Assembly (NCBI RefSeq): GCF_000016985.1
Contig: NC_009633.1
Span: 3,205,539 to 3,269,538, forward strand
DNA length: 64,000 nucleotides
Direction: 5' to 3'
Origin: Alkaliphilus metalliredigens QYMF
GTDB lineage: Bacteria; Bacillota; Clostridia; Peptostreptococcales; Natronincolaceae
Of this stretch, positions 43,540 through 52,971 are shown piece by piece. Each line of letters opens with the position of its first letter. The first letter of the stretch is position 1. The notes under the pieces were generated by a model that made no database searches, was not told the origin of the DNA, and saw nothing but the letters and a program-made list of their open reading frames with translations. The translations under genes and the position numbers were made by a program.

Positions 43540-43575
43540 AAAAAAAAGAAACCAGTTACGGTTTCTCTTTTTTTC
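43540..43575. terminator. Terminator of the LysM hydrolase gene
   Basis: AAAAGAAACC with GGTTTCTCTT, flanked by A and T runs, 12 bp after the stop. Confidence 0.75.
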
Positions 43576-43586
43576 AAAGTTTATTC

Positions 43587-44570
43587 TTAATGATAAAAAT
43601 CATGTAGTCCAATGGTCATCATATGTTTTCTATTTTGTACAATCCAGAAGTTTGTTGCTTTTCTTGGATTTAAGAAGTATAGCGCATCTCCAACTGGACG
43701 AGCACCGTCCAGTACTTCTCGGGCGGCCCTTACACTGTCTTGATGTGGTTTATTATGAATACTCCCATCAAGTACAGGGGAGAATTGCGTATAGCCATGT
43801 TGACGATCAAAAACAACACCATAAATTGAATTAGGGAAGTTGCCATCTCCAACGCGATTCATGATGACATTTCCAACTGCTACCTTACCTTGATAAGATT
43901 CACCTTGGGCCTCTGCATGGATAATTCGGCTCAACCAATACATGTCATCTTCTCTGTCGGCACCTCTTGAAACCGTTGTATTTGATGGGATGGAACTAGC
44001 AGGTGCTTGTCCTTTGATTTGTAGGGTCTGTCCCACATTAATTTGATCCGAGTTAAGTCTGTTTAGGTTTTTCAAATGGTCTACAGATACCCCCGCTCTT
44101 TGGGAAATCAAGAATAATGAATCACCATTTTGAATCTGGTAGGTGTCAGCAGTAATTGGCTCTACTTTTGTGGCTTGTGACTGCTGCTCACTTTGCTCTT
44201 TTGTCTGTTGCGTACTTGTAGATGGCGCACTCAAAGCTTCCTCTGTTGTCGTCTCTACAGTAGCGTATGTAGCGCTACTGCTCATTGTATTTTCTTCTAA
44301 TAACGATACTTTTTCACCTTGTTCAGTCGAAGCTCCTTCTTCTAGCTCCAGGTCTAGATCTAGATCCAGATCCAGCTCTTTTTCCTTAGCTATAGCTGCC
44401 TCTTCCCCTATGCTTTCAGAGTCCAGACTGATCTTTTGCAGTTCCTCAGACTGAAGATTTTGGGCTAAAATACTTGTTGTTAAAATTGCTAACGTAAGTA
44501 CTGCAAAAATAATTAGCATACTTTGTTTTCTTAATTTGCTTATGTTTTTTAGCTTATCCTTAATATCCAT
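43587..44570 (-). CDS. LysM and SleB-type cell-wall hydrolase
   Basis: A 327-aa exported protein. The N-terminal membrane anchor or signal (residues about 19-37) is followed by an acidic linker with a (DL)n run and a Ser/Thr/Gln-rich linker. A LysM peptidoglycan-binding domain (about 143-186, TYQIQNGDSLFLISQRAGVS) follows, then a SleB/CwlJ hydrolase domain (DDMYWLSRIIHAEAQGES ... GDALYFLNPRKATN) with the conserved glutamate in HAEA. Such enzymes cut spore cortex peptidoglycan or vegetative wall. The start is ATG 44570, and TTG 44573 is an alternative. It could serve germination with the neighbouring gerA locus. Confidence 0.88.
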   Translation of the reverse strand: MDIKDKLKNISKLRKQSMLIIFAVLTLAILTTSILAQNLQSEELQKISLDSESIGEEAAIAKEKELDLDLDLDLELEEGASTEQGEKVSLLEENTMSSSATYATVETTTEEALSAPSTSTQQTKEQSEQQSQATKVEPITADTYQIQNGDSLFLISQRAGVSVDHLKNLNRLNSDQINVGQTLQIKGQAPASSIPSNTTVSRGADREDDMYWLSRIIHAEAQGESYQGKVAVGNVIMNRVGDGNFPNSIYGVVFDRQHGYTQFSPVLDGSIHNKPHQDSVRAAREVLDGARPVGDALYFLNPRKATNFWIVQNRKHMMTIGLHDFYH

Positions 44571-44650
44571 CAAACTCCCACCTTTCTATTCTACCTTAAA
44601 AATTCTAACACAAATAAATGAAGGGGAGATGATGTAACATTTGACAATGA

Positions 44651-44673
44651 AAAAGGAGGTATCCCTACCCCCT
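44651..44673 (-). terminator. Terminator candidate downstream of the nitrilase gene
   Basis: On the minus strand GGGGGTA pairs with TACCTCC (one G-U), then TTTTT. It is 120 nt after the stop. Confidence 0.5.
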
Positions 44674-44794
44674 TGAAATCAAAAGCTTGCTCTCATTTAG
44701 AAACTTTTGCCAAAGGCTTCCTCGTGACTTAATATCCTAAAAATCAGTCTCCTGGGAACCACTTGTCCTTACGATTTATCTGATTTCACTTTCC

Positions 44795-45610
44795 TTATAA
44801 ACGGTATAGTTCACTACGTCTATGCTTTAATAATGGTAGCTGCTCTCTCACCCTATTAAGATAATCAAAGTCTAGGTCTCCATAGAGAATTTGTTCGGTT
44901 TCATCTGCCTTGTTCACCACATCTCCCCATGGATTCATCAACATAGAATGTCCATATGCATGATATGATGCCTCCAAGTTACGGGCTGGTGAAGCAGCAA
45001 TAAAGTATATTTGGTTGTCTAATGCCCGCACCTTGATCGTCGCCTCCCAATGGGCAGGCCCCGTGGTCATATTAAAGGCTGCAGGAACAATAACCACCTG
45101 CGCTCCCTCTAATGCCATCATTCTAATCAGTTCTGGGAAACGCATATCATAGCAAATAGCCACACCTATTTTTCCCAGTACCGTTTCAACTACCGTCATT
45201 TCCTCTCCTGCAGTCAGGGTGTCGGACTCTTTAAAACGAATGCCATTTTTCACATCTATATCAAAAAGATGTACCTTCCGATGACGCCCTATTAGCTCTC
45301 CTGCTTCGCCAAATATAAAACAAGTATTGTAAATTCGGTCTCCTTCCTGCTCAGGAATAGAACCCCCAATGATTATGACCCCTAGTTCTTTAGCTAATTG
45401 ACTCAATAACTGTGTGCTTTCCCCTGGGTATTCCTCTGCAAAGCGAGAAAAATATGCATTATCATAGGGACAATTGAACATTTCAGGTAATACAATGAGC
45501 TTAGCACCTTCTCCTGAAGCTTCACGAATCAGTTCCTCTGCCTTTTGTAGGTTTTTAGACTTTTTTTCTGTAATTAGCATTTGACATATGGCTACTTTGA
45601 CTTTCTCCAC
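44795..45610 (-). CDS. Carbon-nitrogen hydrolase, probable omega-amidase
   Basis: A 271-aa nitrilase-superfamily enzyme. The catalytic triad is Glu43 (LPEMF), Lys112 (HRKVHLF) and Cys153 (AICYDMRFPE). The Cys neighbourhood CYDMRFPEL and HLFDIDV resemble Nit2/YafV-type omega-amidases that hydrolyse alpha-ketoglutaramate and alpha-ketosuccinamate, but amide specificity cannot be fixed by eye. It is cytosolic, with no operon partner except that gerAB lies upstream on the same strand. Confidence 0.9.
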   Translation of the reverse strand: MEKVKVAICQMLITEKKSKNLQKAEELIREASGEGAKLIVLPEMFNCPYDNAYFSRFAEEYPGESTQLLSQLAKELGVIIIGGSIPEQEGDRIYNTCFIFGEAGELIGRHRKVHLFDIDVKNGIRFKESDTLTAGEEMTVVETVLGKIGVAICYDMRFPELIRMMALEGAQVVIVPAAFNMTTGPAHWEATIKVRALDNQIYFIAASPARNLEASYHAYGHSMLMNPWGDVVNKADETEQILYGDLDFDYLNRVREQLPLLKHRRSELYRL

Positions 45611-45708
45611 TTAAAACGCCCCCTTATTTATATTTATATTCATTTTCTAGCTACCTATAGGTTGATGATTGGCTTTGTCATCATGATGTTCTTAGATGTT
45701 AGCCTTGG

Positions 45709-46836
45709 CTAATTTACTGTTTTATGCTTTCTATGTTTTTTATCTTTCAATTTAATTGTTATAAACAATAACAAGGGTATGGGTGCAAACAATGGTAGCG
45801 ACACAAAGAAATAAGGTACCACCCATGCTAGAATTACATCAAATCTAGGGATGAGAAATGGCATGGATACCCCAATTAAAATCGCAACAGGCCAAGCAAA
45901 ATCCTTGGGCTCTCCTAACTGAAAATAATCGGAAATGATTTCACAAATGACATAATACGTAATAATGAATTTAAAGTAAGTCGTCACATAAAAGACTGCC
46001 AAAAACAATGGGTCTAGCCTTTCAATAATATCTCCAACCTCGATAATTCTTATTGTGCTAAAGGGAGGAAAATTAAGGGTTTTTAAGGTTTCTTCCTCAA
46101 AAGAAGCCACAGAAGCCAATGCTCTAAATGTTAGTAGTACTGTGGCCAAGAAAATTGCTATAAATGTATATTTCAAGAACTGGCTTTTCCCCCGAGCCTT
46201 TGTTTTCGTATATCTATAATAAAAAATCACTGGTAGTATTTGAGCATAGGGAAAATTCATATTAGGAATGGCTCCTGCCAATACAGGCTTTATACCCTGG
46301 GACATAATGGGTAAAACTTTTCCAAAATCCAGTTTAGATAGAACCAGAAGAAATAAAATACAATAGACAATTATCAGGATGGGTAGTAGAAACTCTAACA
46401 ACCTTACAAAGACCTCTAGGCCAAGCTTGACCCCATAGACAGCAGGGACTATAAAAAAAATGATAAAAATATAACCAGGGGTCTCTGGCATGGTTATTTT
46501 TCCAAAATAAAAAACATCAGAAACAACCAGACAACAAAGAATAAAAAAGAACAAAGCATAATAAAGATTCATCAAGCCCCCCAGGAGCTTACCCCAATAC
46601 TTATTTAGGGCATTGGTCATACTTAAGCCAGGACACAGTGATAGAGGCAGGTAGTGAATAAAAATAACGATATAGGCGACTATGGATGCGATTATATTGG
46701 AAATCCAAACATCCCTACCTGCCTCAATCATACCTGGAAGATAAAGAATGGATGCGCCTCCCAGTTGCGCTACGGTTAACCATAGAAGCTGCCTAAAGGA
46801 TATCTTTATTTTATTCTCATTTTCTATCCCTAACAT
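45709..46836 (-). CDS. gerAB: Spore germination permease-like subunit (GerAB family)
   Basis: A 375-aa inner-membrane protein of the amino acid/polyamine/organocation family with about ten helices. Features are ISFRQLLWLTVAQLGGASILYLPGM at the N-terminus and FPYAQILPVIFYY, typical of GerAB/GerKB. The B subunit carries the germinant-binding site and probably ion release function. Here it is divergent from the A and C subunit genes, unlike the usual A-B-C order. The ribosome binding site (GGTGGG) is weak and the short divergent gap holds the promoters. Confidence 0.9.
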   Translation of the reverse strand: MLGIENENKIKISFRQLLWLTVAQLGGASILYLPGMIEAGRDVWISNIIASIVAYIVIFIHYLPLSLCPGLSMTNALNKYWGKLLGGLMNLYYALFFFILCCLVVSDVFYFGKITMPETPGYIFIIFFIVPAVYGVKLGLEVFVRLLEFLLPILIIVYCILFLLVLSKLDFGKVLPIMSQGIKPVLAGAIPNMNFPYAQILPVIFYYRYTKTKARGKSQFLKYTFIAIFLATVLLTFRALASVASFEEETLKTLNFPPFSTIRIIEVGDIIERLDPLFLAVFYVTTYFKFIITYYVICEIISDYFQLGEPKDFAWPVAILIGVSMPFLIPRFDVILAWVVPYFFVSLPLFAPIPLLLFITIKLKDKKHRKHKTVN

Positions 46837-46922
46837 AAACTAACCCACCACTTTCTCTGTATTTTGTTATATTTTATCCCATTAATGCACAAAATATAAT
46901 TGTTACTAAGGGAGGGATGCTG

Positions 46923-48539
46923 ATGAGAAAGTCTACACTACAAATCATTAAAGAATCAATTCATAAAATTACTAAAAATAATAGCAAGACAGGTACAAGT
47001 ACAAATAAAGATACTAAGAGTCATGAAACGACTCAGTCAGTAAAATTTTCTCATCATTTAGATAAAAATATTCAAATCATTGAGTCCTACTTAGGAGATA
47101 GTGATGATATCAAATTTAGATATCTTCAGATCCCTACCCTCCCCAGTATAAGGGCAGTGGTCGTATTTATCGAAACCTTAGTAGATGACAGCATATTAGA
47201 GTCTTCGGTATTAACTCCCTTAACTCAAGGCCTTGGAGAAAGAACTGTTGAAGAAAGAACTTATTTAAGCTCCCATATAGATGACTTAATAGAAAGCACA
47301 TTACCTAATAGCAACATTTGTTTTTTACAAGATGTCAATGAAGCAGTAGATGAACTTTTATCAGGAAATGGTATTATATTGATCCAAAATTATGCAAATG
47401 TCATATCAATTACGATCTCCCAGGGTGCTGCTAGGGAATATGCTGAACCCCAAACAGAGAAAGTCGTTAAGGGTCCTCAACAGGGCTTTGTGGAGGATAT
47501 AGCTGCTAATGTTTCAATGATTAGAAAAAGAATTAAATCACCAAACCTTGTTATCAAAGAGCTTACCATAGGTAGAGAGTCAAGATCGGAAATAAGAGTC
47601 GCTTACATAAAGCATATTGTTAATCCTTCTATTGTCAAAGAAGTATTCAAAAGACTTAAGCGGATAGATGTTGATGGCATTGTTGGCTCTGCAAGCATTG
47701 AGGAATATATCGACGATGCCCCCACCAACCTCTTTCAAACCACCTTTTATACTGAAAGACCCGATAGGGTACAAGCAATGTTACTGGAAGGCAGGATAAC
47801 TATATTATGTGACGGAACCCCCTTTGCAATCACCGTCCCTGCCATCGTTACAGATTTTTTTATTAATTCTGATGACTATTACCAGAATCCTTACTTTGCA
47901 AGCTTCACTAGATTTATAGGATATCTAGGTGCCTTTATGATGACATTTTTACCCTCTATTTATATCGCTGTTAGCACCTTTCATCAGGAGGTGCTTCCCA
48001 CAAGCCTTGCCCTCACCATAGCTGGTGCTAGGGCAGGGGTGCCTTTCCCTACCTTTGTGGAGACGTTGATTATGGAGATTGCTTTTGAAGCTCTGAGACA
48101 GGCTGGCACCAGACTTCCAACCCATGTCGGTCAAGCAGTGAGTATTGTTGGGGCCTTAATCATTGGTCAAGCTGCCGTTGAAGCTGGATTGGTTTCTTCT
48201 GCAGTCGTTATTGTTGTTGCTACCACTGCCATTTTTTCTTTTACCATACCCTACACTAACTTTTCCTTAAGCTTACGATTGACAAGGTTTTTTATGATGG
48301 CGCTAGCAGCAACCCTGGGGATTTATGGCATCATGACAGGAGCCTTACTAGTAGCTCTTAACCTCGTCTCCTTAAGGTCCTTCGGTGTCCCCTTTATGGT
48401 TCCCTTTGCTCCTTTAAGCTTTCAGGATATGAAGGATTGGGTATTTAGATTTCCCCAATGGGCGATTACCAAAAGATCCCCTTATATTGTTAATGGAAAT
48501 GTCAATAAAAAGGCAAAAAATCTAAAACCCAAACCATAA
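46923..48539 (+). CDS. gerAA: Spore germination receptor subunit A (GerAA family)
   Basis: A 538-aa protein. A soluble N-terminal half (residues 40-290, with GPQQGFVEDIAANVSMIRKRI) precedes about five membrane segments in the C-terminal half (GYLGAFMMTFLPSIYIAVSTFH, ARAGVPFPTFVETLIMEI, QAVSIVGALIIGQAAVEAG). Family PF03323. The start is ATG 46923, 7 nt after GGAGG. It acts in the spore inner membrane together with the B and C subunits; the germinant is unknown. Confidence 0.93.
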   Translation: MRKSTLQIIKESIHKITKNNSKTGTSTNKDTKSHETTQSVKFSHHLDKNIQIIESYLGDSDDIKFRYLQIPTLPSIRAVVVFIETLVDDSILESSVLTPLTQGLGERTVEERTYLSSHIDDLIESTLPNSNICFLQDVNEAVDELLSGNGIILIQNYANVISITISQGAAREYAEPQTEKVVKGPQQGFVEDIAANVSMIRKRIKSPNLVIKELTIGRESRSEIRVAYIKHIVNPSIVKEVFKRLKRIDVDGIVGSASIEEYIDDAPTNLFQTTFYTERPDRVQAMLLEGRITILCDGTPFAITVPAIVTDFFINSDDYYQNPYFASFTRFIGYLGAFMMTFLPSIYIAVSTFHQEVLPTSLALTIAGARAGVPFPTFVETLIMEIAFEALRQAGTRLPTHVGQAVSIVGALIIGQAAVEAGLVSSAVVIVVATTAIFSFTIPYTNFSLSLRLTRFFMMALAATLGIYGIMTGALLVALNLVSLRSFGVPFMVPFAPLSFQDMKDWVFRFPQWAITKRSPYIVNGNVNKKAKNLKPKP

Positions 48540-48562
48540 AGCACCGAAGGGAGAAGAGATTC

Positions 48563-49714
48563 ATGAAAAAAAGCAGTCTGATACTGATCCTGTTACTATC
48601 TACCCTATTGACTACCTCCTGCTGGAGTCGTAGGGAAATAGACGAGCTTGGATTTGTAATGGGTTTAGGCATTTCCAAAACTGAGGCAGGTCTCTATTCA
48701 GTGGTGGTTCAGGTTGCCAATCCCGATGCACTTGTGGCAGATGTCACTGATTCCAGACATCTCTACACAATTATAAAGTCCGAAGGTCTTACGTTTTTTG
48801 ACGCCTTAAGAAATTTATCTATGGTAGCTGGTAGGCGTCTTTATATCGCTCATATTACAACCCTTATCATACACGACTCAATCGCCATAGAGGGACTAGA
48901 AGATGTGATTGGTTTTCTTGTGCAGGATATGGAAACCAGACTAGAAACAAAGATCCTTATTAGCAAAATACCTCCTGAAGATATTTTAGATACGCAAAAT
49001 CACCTAGGCGTCATTCCTGCCGTTGTCTTGTCAACAATAGCAGACAATTATGGAGCCAATTCTAAAATATATATATCGGATCTTCATGAAACCGTTGAAG
49101 CAGTCAACAATCCTAGCACCAACTATGTAACCACACTAGTGGAAATACTACCCCCTCCATCAAAAAAAGAGCTACCGCAACTAAAACTAACTCAAATTGC
49201 TATTTTTGAAGATGATAAACTTAGGGGATATCTAGACTATGAAGAAGGACAAGGCTTTAACTTGATTACCAATAATTTTAAAAACGCCTTAATTGTATTT
49301 GAAAGTGCTGCTACCGGTGATAATATCGTGATAGAGGTATTAGAATCAACAACCAAGATTACACCAAGTTATGAAAATGAAAAGGTAAACTTTCACATTG
49401 AACTAAAGCTTACGGGCAATGTGGCAGAGAGAGTCCCCATAAAGGGTCGGGCTCATGATTTAGACATCTATCATGTCCAAGATGAATTATGTCGGGTTTT
49501 GGAAAACAAGCTTAATAGATCCATCTCTACTGCCCAAGAAAAATACGAGGTTGACTACTTTAATCTAAGTAAGGATTTTCATAGAAAATATCCTAAAGAG
49601 TTTAAGGAAATAAAAGATGACTGGAATGAAGTGTTTTCTCATGCTGATATCACAGTGAAGGTAGAAAGCAATGTAATTCACTCTGCCCTCAATTTAAATA
49701 GGGGGAAAATATAA
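48563..49714 (+). CDS. gerAC: Germination receptor lipoprotein subunit (GerAC family)
   Basis: A 383-aa exported lipoprotein. The signal peptide ends in a lipobox LLTTSCW (Cys at residue 20), then REIDELGFVMGLGISK, the usual GerC start. The C-terminal region with RAHDLDIYHVQDELCRVLE is the GerAC domain. It is translated 23 bp after gerAA, with the small D gene overlapping by one base. Confidence 0.92.
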   Translation: MKKSSLILILLLSTLLTTSCWSRREIDELGFVMGLGISKTEAGLYSVVVQVANPDALVADVTDSRHLYTIIKSEGLTFFDALRNLSMVAGRRLYIAHITTLIIHDSIAIEGLEDVIGFLVQDMETRLETKILISKIPPEDILDTQNHLGVIPAVVLSTIADNYGANSKIYISDLHETVEAVNNPSTNYVTTLVEILPPPSKKELPQLKLTQIAIFEDDKLRGYLDYEEGQGFNLITNNFKNALIVFESAATGDNIVIEVLESTTKITPSYENEKVNFHIELKLTGNVAERVPIKGRAHDLDIYHVQDELCRVLENKLNRSISTAQEKYEVDYFNLSKDFHRKYPKEFKEIKDDWNEVFSHADITVKVESNVIHSALNLNRGKI

Positions 49715-49938
49715 TGAATATTATCTTAGTCCTATTAATTACCGTTATACTTTCTATTGATTTTGCTAGATTGAAAAAAAACAAATCAGAGGTCTTATCT
49801 CTTTATATTGCTGTCGTTGCAATGATTTTACTTGTTGCTGCAGTAGATAAATATGATTTTTTTGAAACCAGTCCCCTGGAGATAGGGATTAGAAAGCTAC
49901 TGCCGGTTACTAATTGGCTAGAAACCAAGTTTAATTAA
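49714..49938 (+). CDS. Small two-helix germination receptor D subunit
   Basis: A 74-aa protein with two hydrophobic segments (residues 2-17 and about 30-45) and a short C-terminal tail. Short two-helix D subunits are known in some GerA operons and tune receptor function. It overlaps the gerAC stop (TAATG), so it is translated together with it. It is real by position and amino-acid composition; no catalytic motif is present. Confidence 0.7.
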   Translation: MNIILVLLITVILSIDFARLKKNKSEVLSLYIAVVAMILLVAAVDKYDFFETSPLEIGIRKLLPVTNWLETKFN

Positions 49939-50053
49939 AATTCCTACCAATTGAATTGTATTTTCTGCTAAAATATATTTTTCTTTTAATCCGCCTAAAT
50001 CTGGGTATTCATATAGAAAGCTAAAAAGAATATCATGTAAAGGAGCGAATTAA

Positions 50054-51046
50054 ATGATTAGTATTCGTAATGATAGCACAGATCCACGTTTTAACTTAGC
50101 CCTTGAAGAATATGCTTTGAAATATTTAGATCCCAATGAAGAGTATGTCATTTTATGGCAAAACGAACCCTCTATTATTGTGGGTCGCAACCAAAATACA
50201 GTTGAAGAAATTAATGCTGAATATGTGAAGAAAAATAAAATCAATGTGGTTCGTAGACTTTCTGGTGGTGGCGCTGTTTATCATGATTGGGGTAACTTAA
50301 ACTTTACCTTTATTGTCAAAAGTGGTAGAAATCTCGTCAGTAATTATAAAAAATTTACAGAACCCGTTATCAAAGCCCTTAATCGATTAGGTGTCCAAGC
50401 AGAATTTTCCGGTCGCAATGACATTACCATAGATGATAAAAAATTCTCTGGAAATGCCCAGTATTATTATAAGGACCGCTTACTCCATCACGGAACCTTA
50501 CTGTATGACTCCGAATTAAGTGTGCTTCAAGATGCCTTAAATGTCAAGACTGATAAATTTTCATCTAAAGGGATTAAGTCCGTTCGCAGTAGAGTCACTA
50601 ACATCGCTTCCTATTTAGAGAATGTTGTCCCAGTTCAAGAATTCAAAGACATTTTAGTCAGCTATATTTTAGAGGATTCTGGAAGCACCTCAAATGAGTA
50701 TGAGTTGACAGATAGAGATAAAAAGAAAATTCATGAAACGATGGAGGAGCGCTATGCCGCTTGGGAGTGGAACTATGGTCGTTCTCCAAACTTTAATATG
50801 AAAAAATCTAAACGGTATGCTGGAGGCTTACTGGATATTCGTTTAAATGTCCACAATGGCTTGATACAAGAATGCAAGCTGTATGGTGACTTTCTAAGTA
50901 AAAAAGACGTCACAGATCTGATAGACCTAATAAAAGAATCAAAATATGATGAAGATACCATTCGTCAGCAATTACAGGACTTTGATCTTAATGATTACTT
51001 AGGCAGTATCGCTCTAGATGAATTCATTGATTGTTTGTTCTATTAG
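50054..51046 (+). CDS. lplA: Lipoate-protein ligase A
   Basis: A 330-aa enzyme that adenylates lipoate and attaches it to E2 or glycine-cleavage H protein lysines. Conserved: NLALEEYAL, VGRNQNTVEEIN, VVRRLSGGGAVYHDWGNLNFTF with the RRxSGGGxVYHD nucleotide motif, and FSGNAQYYYKDRLLHHGTLLYDS. The C-terminal accessory domain starts near residue 250. The AAGGAG site is well placed. No lipoate synthase or octanoyltransferase neighbour is present, so scavenging is likely. It is monocistronic with a strong terminator. Confidence 0.93.
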   Translation: MISIRNDSTDPRFNLALEEYALKYLDPNEEYVILWQNEPSIIVGRNQNTVEEINAEYVKKNKINVVRRLSGGGAVYHDWGNLNFTFIVKSGRNLVSNYKKFTEPVIKALNRLGVQAEFSGRNDITIDDKKFSGNAQYYYKDRLLHHGTLLYDSELSVLQDALNVKTDKFSSKGIKSVRSRVTNIASYLENVVPVQEFKDILVSYILEDSGSTSNEYELTDRDKKKIHETMEERYAAWEWNYGRSPNFNMKKSKRYAGGLLDIRLNVHNGLIQECKLYGDFLSKKDVTDLIDLIKESKYDEDTIRQQLQDFDLNDYLGSIALDEFIDCLFY

Positions 51047-51071
51047 TGTTATTTGGAATTTCAAGTGCTTA

Positions 51072-51117
51072 AATGTACAAAGGGAAGTGGTCATCCACTT
51101 CCCTTTGTACATTTTCT
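51072..51117. terminator. Terminator after lplA
   Basis: A 19-bp perfect stem, AATGTACAAAGGGAAGTGG with CCACTTCCCTTTGTACATT, loop TCAT, then TT. Confidence 0.85.
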
Positions 51118-51150
51118 AATAAATCATTAAATTGTTGTTATCACCTTTTT

Positions 51151-52164
51151 TTAGTAAACACAGCCTCTATTAATATCCTTTAATTCATGACATCCTGTCA
51201 TAATCATTGTTTCTTTTAACTCTTTTCCTATTTTTTCAGTATAAATCCCAACTCCCTCTGCACCGCCACCATATGCTGCTACGATATAGGGTCTGCCAAT
51301 GAGTACAGCGTCTGCTCCAAGGGCTAAGGCTTTAAAAACATCTACTCCAGTTCGAATACCACCATCAATAAATATCTTCATTTTTCCTTTGACTACCGCT
51401 ACAATTTCTGGTAACACTTCGATTGTGGCCGGTGTATGATCCAGGACTCTCCCTCCATGATTTGAGACCACAATCCCATAGGCACCTGCCTCCATGGCCT
51501 TTTTAGCTCCTTCAACTGTCATGATTCCCTTTAAAATCACAGGAATACTTGTTGAACTAATAATTTTCTTTAAATCTTCTACAGATTTTGTTGCCACTGG
51601 TTTTCCTAGAAGCGCTAAGGTAACAAGTCCTGCCGCATCTATATCCATGGCAATAGCAGTCACACCTACTACTTCAGCTTTCTTTATCTTCGAAATGATT
51701 TCATCGGTTTTCCAAGGTTTAATTGTAGGAATTCCATTGCCTCCATGTTCTCCGATTACTTGAAGAGGTAAATCATAAAACTCATCCTTCACCCCATCCC
51801 CAGTAAATCCAAGGATTCCTGCATGATTGCATCCCTCTATAATCGCTTGAGAGTAGGTAAAATCATCTAACTCGTCACTATAATTGAGGGCAACTGCACC
51901 AACAGGAGCAGCAAATACAGGGTACTTAAATTTTCGCCCAAATAACTCAATAGACGGATCGATTTCCTTTTCCATTACAATTGTATCTAAATTGATTTTG
52001 ACGTCATTTAATTTCTCCCAATTCCGAATAAATCCTGCTCCGGACCCCTTACCTCCGGCTCCTGGTACTTCTCCTCTACAGACGATTCCATTGCATTCTT
52101 TACAAACCTTACAACGTTTTTCTATTTTTTTTCTTGCATTATCCCGTATTTCTTCATAATTCAT
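51151..52164 (-). CDS. FMN-dependent alpha-hydroxyacid oxidase-like protein with Cys-rich N-terminus
   Basis: A 337-aa (S)-2-hydroxyacid oxidase-family TIM barrel. It shows VFAAPVGA, IAMDIDAAG, VILKGIMT, the catalytic SNHGGR and the FMN phosphate-binding IFIDGGIRTGVDV ... GADAVLIGRP. The first 30 residues hold C-x2-C-x2-C-x4-C (CKVCKECNGIVC), which is absent from oxygen-using lactate oxidases and could bind an Fe-S cluster or zinc. The substrate may be lactate or another hydroxyacid, and the acceptor probably not oxygen. It has a good ribosome binding site and is monocistronic. Confidence 0.88.
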   Translation of the reverse strand: MNYEEIRDNARKKIEKRCKVCKECNGIVCRGEVPGAGGKGSGAGFIRNWEKLNDVKINLDTIVMEKEIDPSIELFGRKFKYPVFAAPVGAVALNYSDELDDFTYSQAIIEGCNHAGILGFTGDGVKDEFYDLPLQVIGEHGGNGIPTIKPWKTDEIISKIKKAEVVGVTAIAMDIDAAGLVTLALLGKPVATKSVEDLKKIISSTSIPVILKGIMTVEGAKKAMEAGAYGIVVSNHGGRVLDHTPATIEVLPEIVAVVKGKMKIFIDGGIRTGVDVFKALALGADAVLIGRPYIVAAYGGGAEGVGIYTEKIGKELKETMIMTGCHELKDINRGCVY

Positions 52165-52330
52165 TGCTTCATCCTCCTTTGGTTTCTACTTAATTTATTT
52201 CGATGAAAGAAATTAAATTCCTCTTTCTCTATACAAAAAAGTCTTTCGTAAAATCTATTGCATAGTTGTATTATTTCATAATCAAATCTATGATCTACGA
52301 AACAATAGAACATCAACACACTTTGAACAT

Positions 52331-52360
52331 AGAAAAGAGAAGGCATCAAAATACCTTCTC
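52331..52360 (-). terminator. Terminator of the two-component/DUF2680 operon
   Basis: On the minus strand GAGAAGG pairs with CCTTCTC (52337-52343 and 52354-52360), then TTTTC. It also makes a spurious ribosome binding site for a frame rejected below. Confidence 0.7.
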
Positions 52361-52437
52361 CTCTCAACACTTACTTTTCCAACATATTATTCTATAGTAT
52401 TAAATACGCGAGTCTTACTATTTTTAATTTGTCTACT

Positions 52438-52971
52438 CTAGAAGTTAAGTTTCATTCTTCTTTCATTTCCTCGGTGAGGTCCCTTACCATCTAATAAAAG
52501 TCTACTAGATTCCATTTTTTCTTTGATCATTTCCATCTGTTCTTCAGTAATCTCCCCAGATTCCACCTTAGCCTGGATCGCTTTCATTCGTTCTTCTAAA
52601 CCTACTTTTCTGACGTCCTCTAAATCAACTCCTCGTTCTTCTAACATTTCTCTAACATGCACCCCTGCTTCTTTTTGTGCCAATAGGTCTTCTAATGGAA
52701 TATCCAATTTTTCGGAAATTCCTTCTAGTCTTTCCTCGAATCTTCCTCCTTGCATTTCTTTAAATCGTCCTCCAAATCTAGCTCCCTTTTGAGCCTGGAA
52801 TTCTTCTACAGACATCCCCAATTTTTCAGCAACTGCTTCAATGTTTACCTCTCTATTTGTTCTGAACCTAAGTTGCTGGTTTTCTTGTGGCACTTCATTT
52901 GCAAAGGCAGGTGCTGCGATGGCACCTACTAAACTTAATGCTGCAATTGATATCACTAGTTTCTTTTTCAT
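52438..52971 (-). CDS. Secreted DUF2680-like protein
   Basis: A 177-aa exported protein. The signal peptide (MKKKLVISIAALSLVGAIAA, cleaved after AFA near residue 24) is followed by charged helical repeats: IEAVAEKLGMSVEEFQAQK, ISEKLDIPLEDLLAQKEAG and LEERMKAIQAKVESGEITEEQ. These match the DUF2680 pattern, in which short helical repeats lie outside the cell membrane. The start is ATG 52971 behind AAGGAG. It follows the sensor kinase by 73 bp on the same strand and may be controlled by, or sensed by, that system. Confidence 0.8.
   Translation of the reverse strand: MKKKLVISIAALSLVGAIAAPAFANEVPQENQQLRFRTNREVNIEAVAEKLGMSVEEFQAQKGARFGGRFKEMQGGRFEERLEGISEKLDIPLEDLLAQKEAGVHVREMLEERGVDLEDVRKVGLEERMKAIQAKVESGEITEEQMEMIKEKMESSRLLLDGKGPHRGNERRMKLNF

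Noticed and set aside
52161-52370. A small ORF upstream of the hydroxyacid oxidase, with an apparent AGGAGA ribosome binding site and a stop overlapping the oxidase start
   Set aside because: The apparent ribosome binding site and ATG are the stem of a terminator (GAGAAGG/CCTTCTC) for the preceding operon, and the translated sequence is not protein-like.
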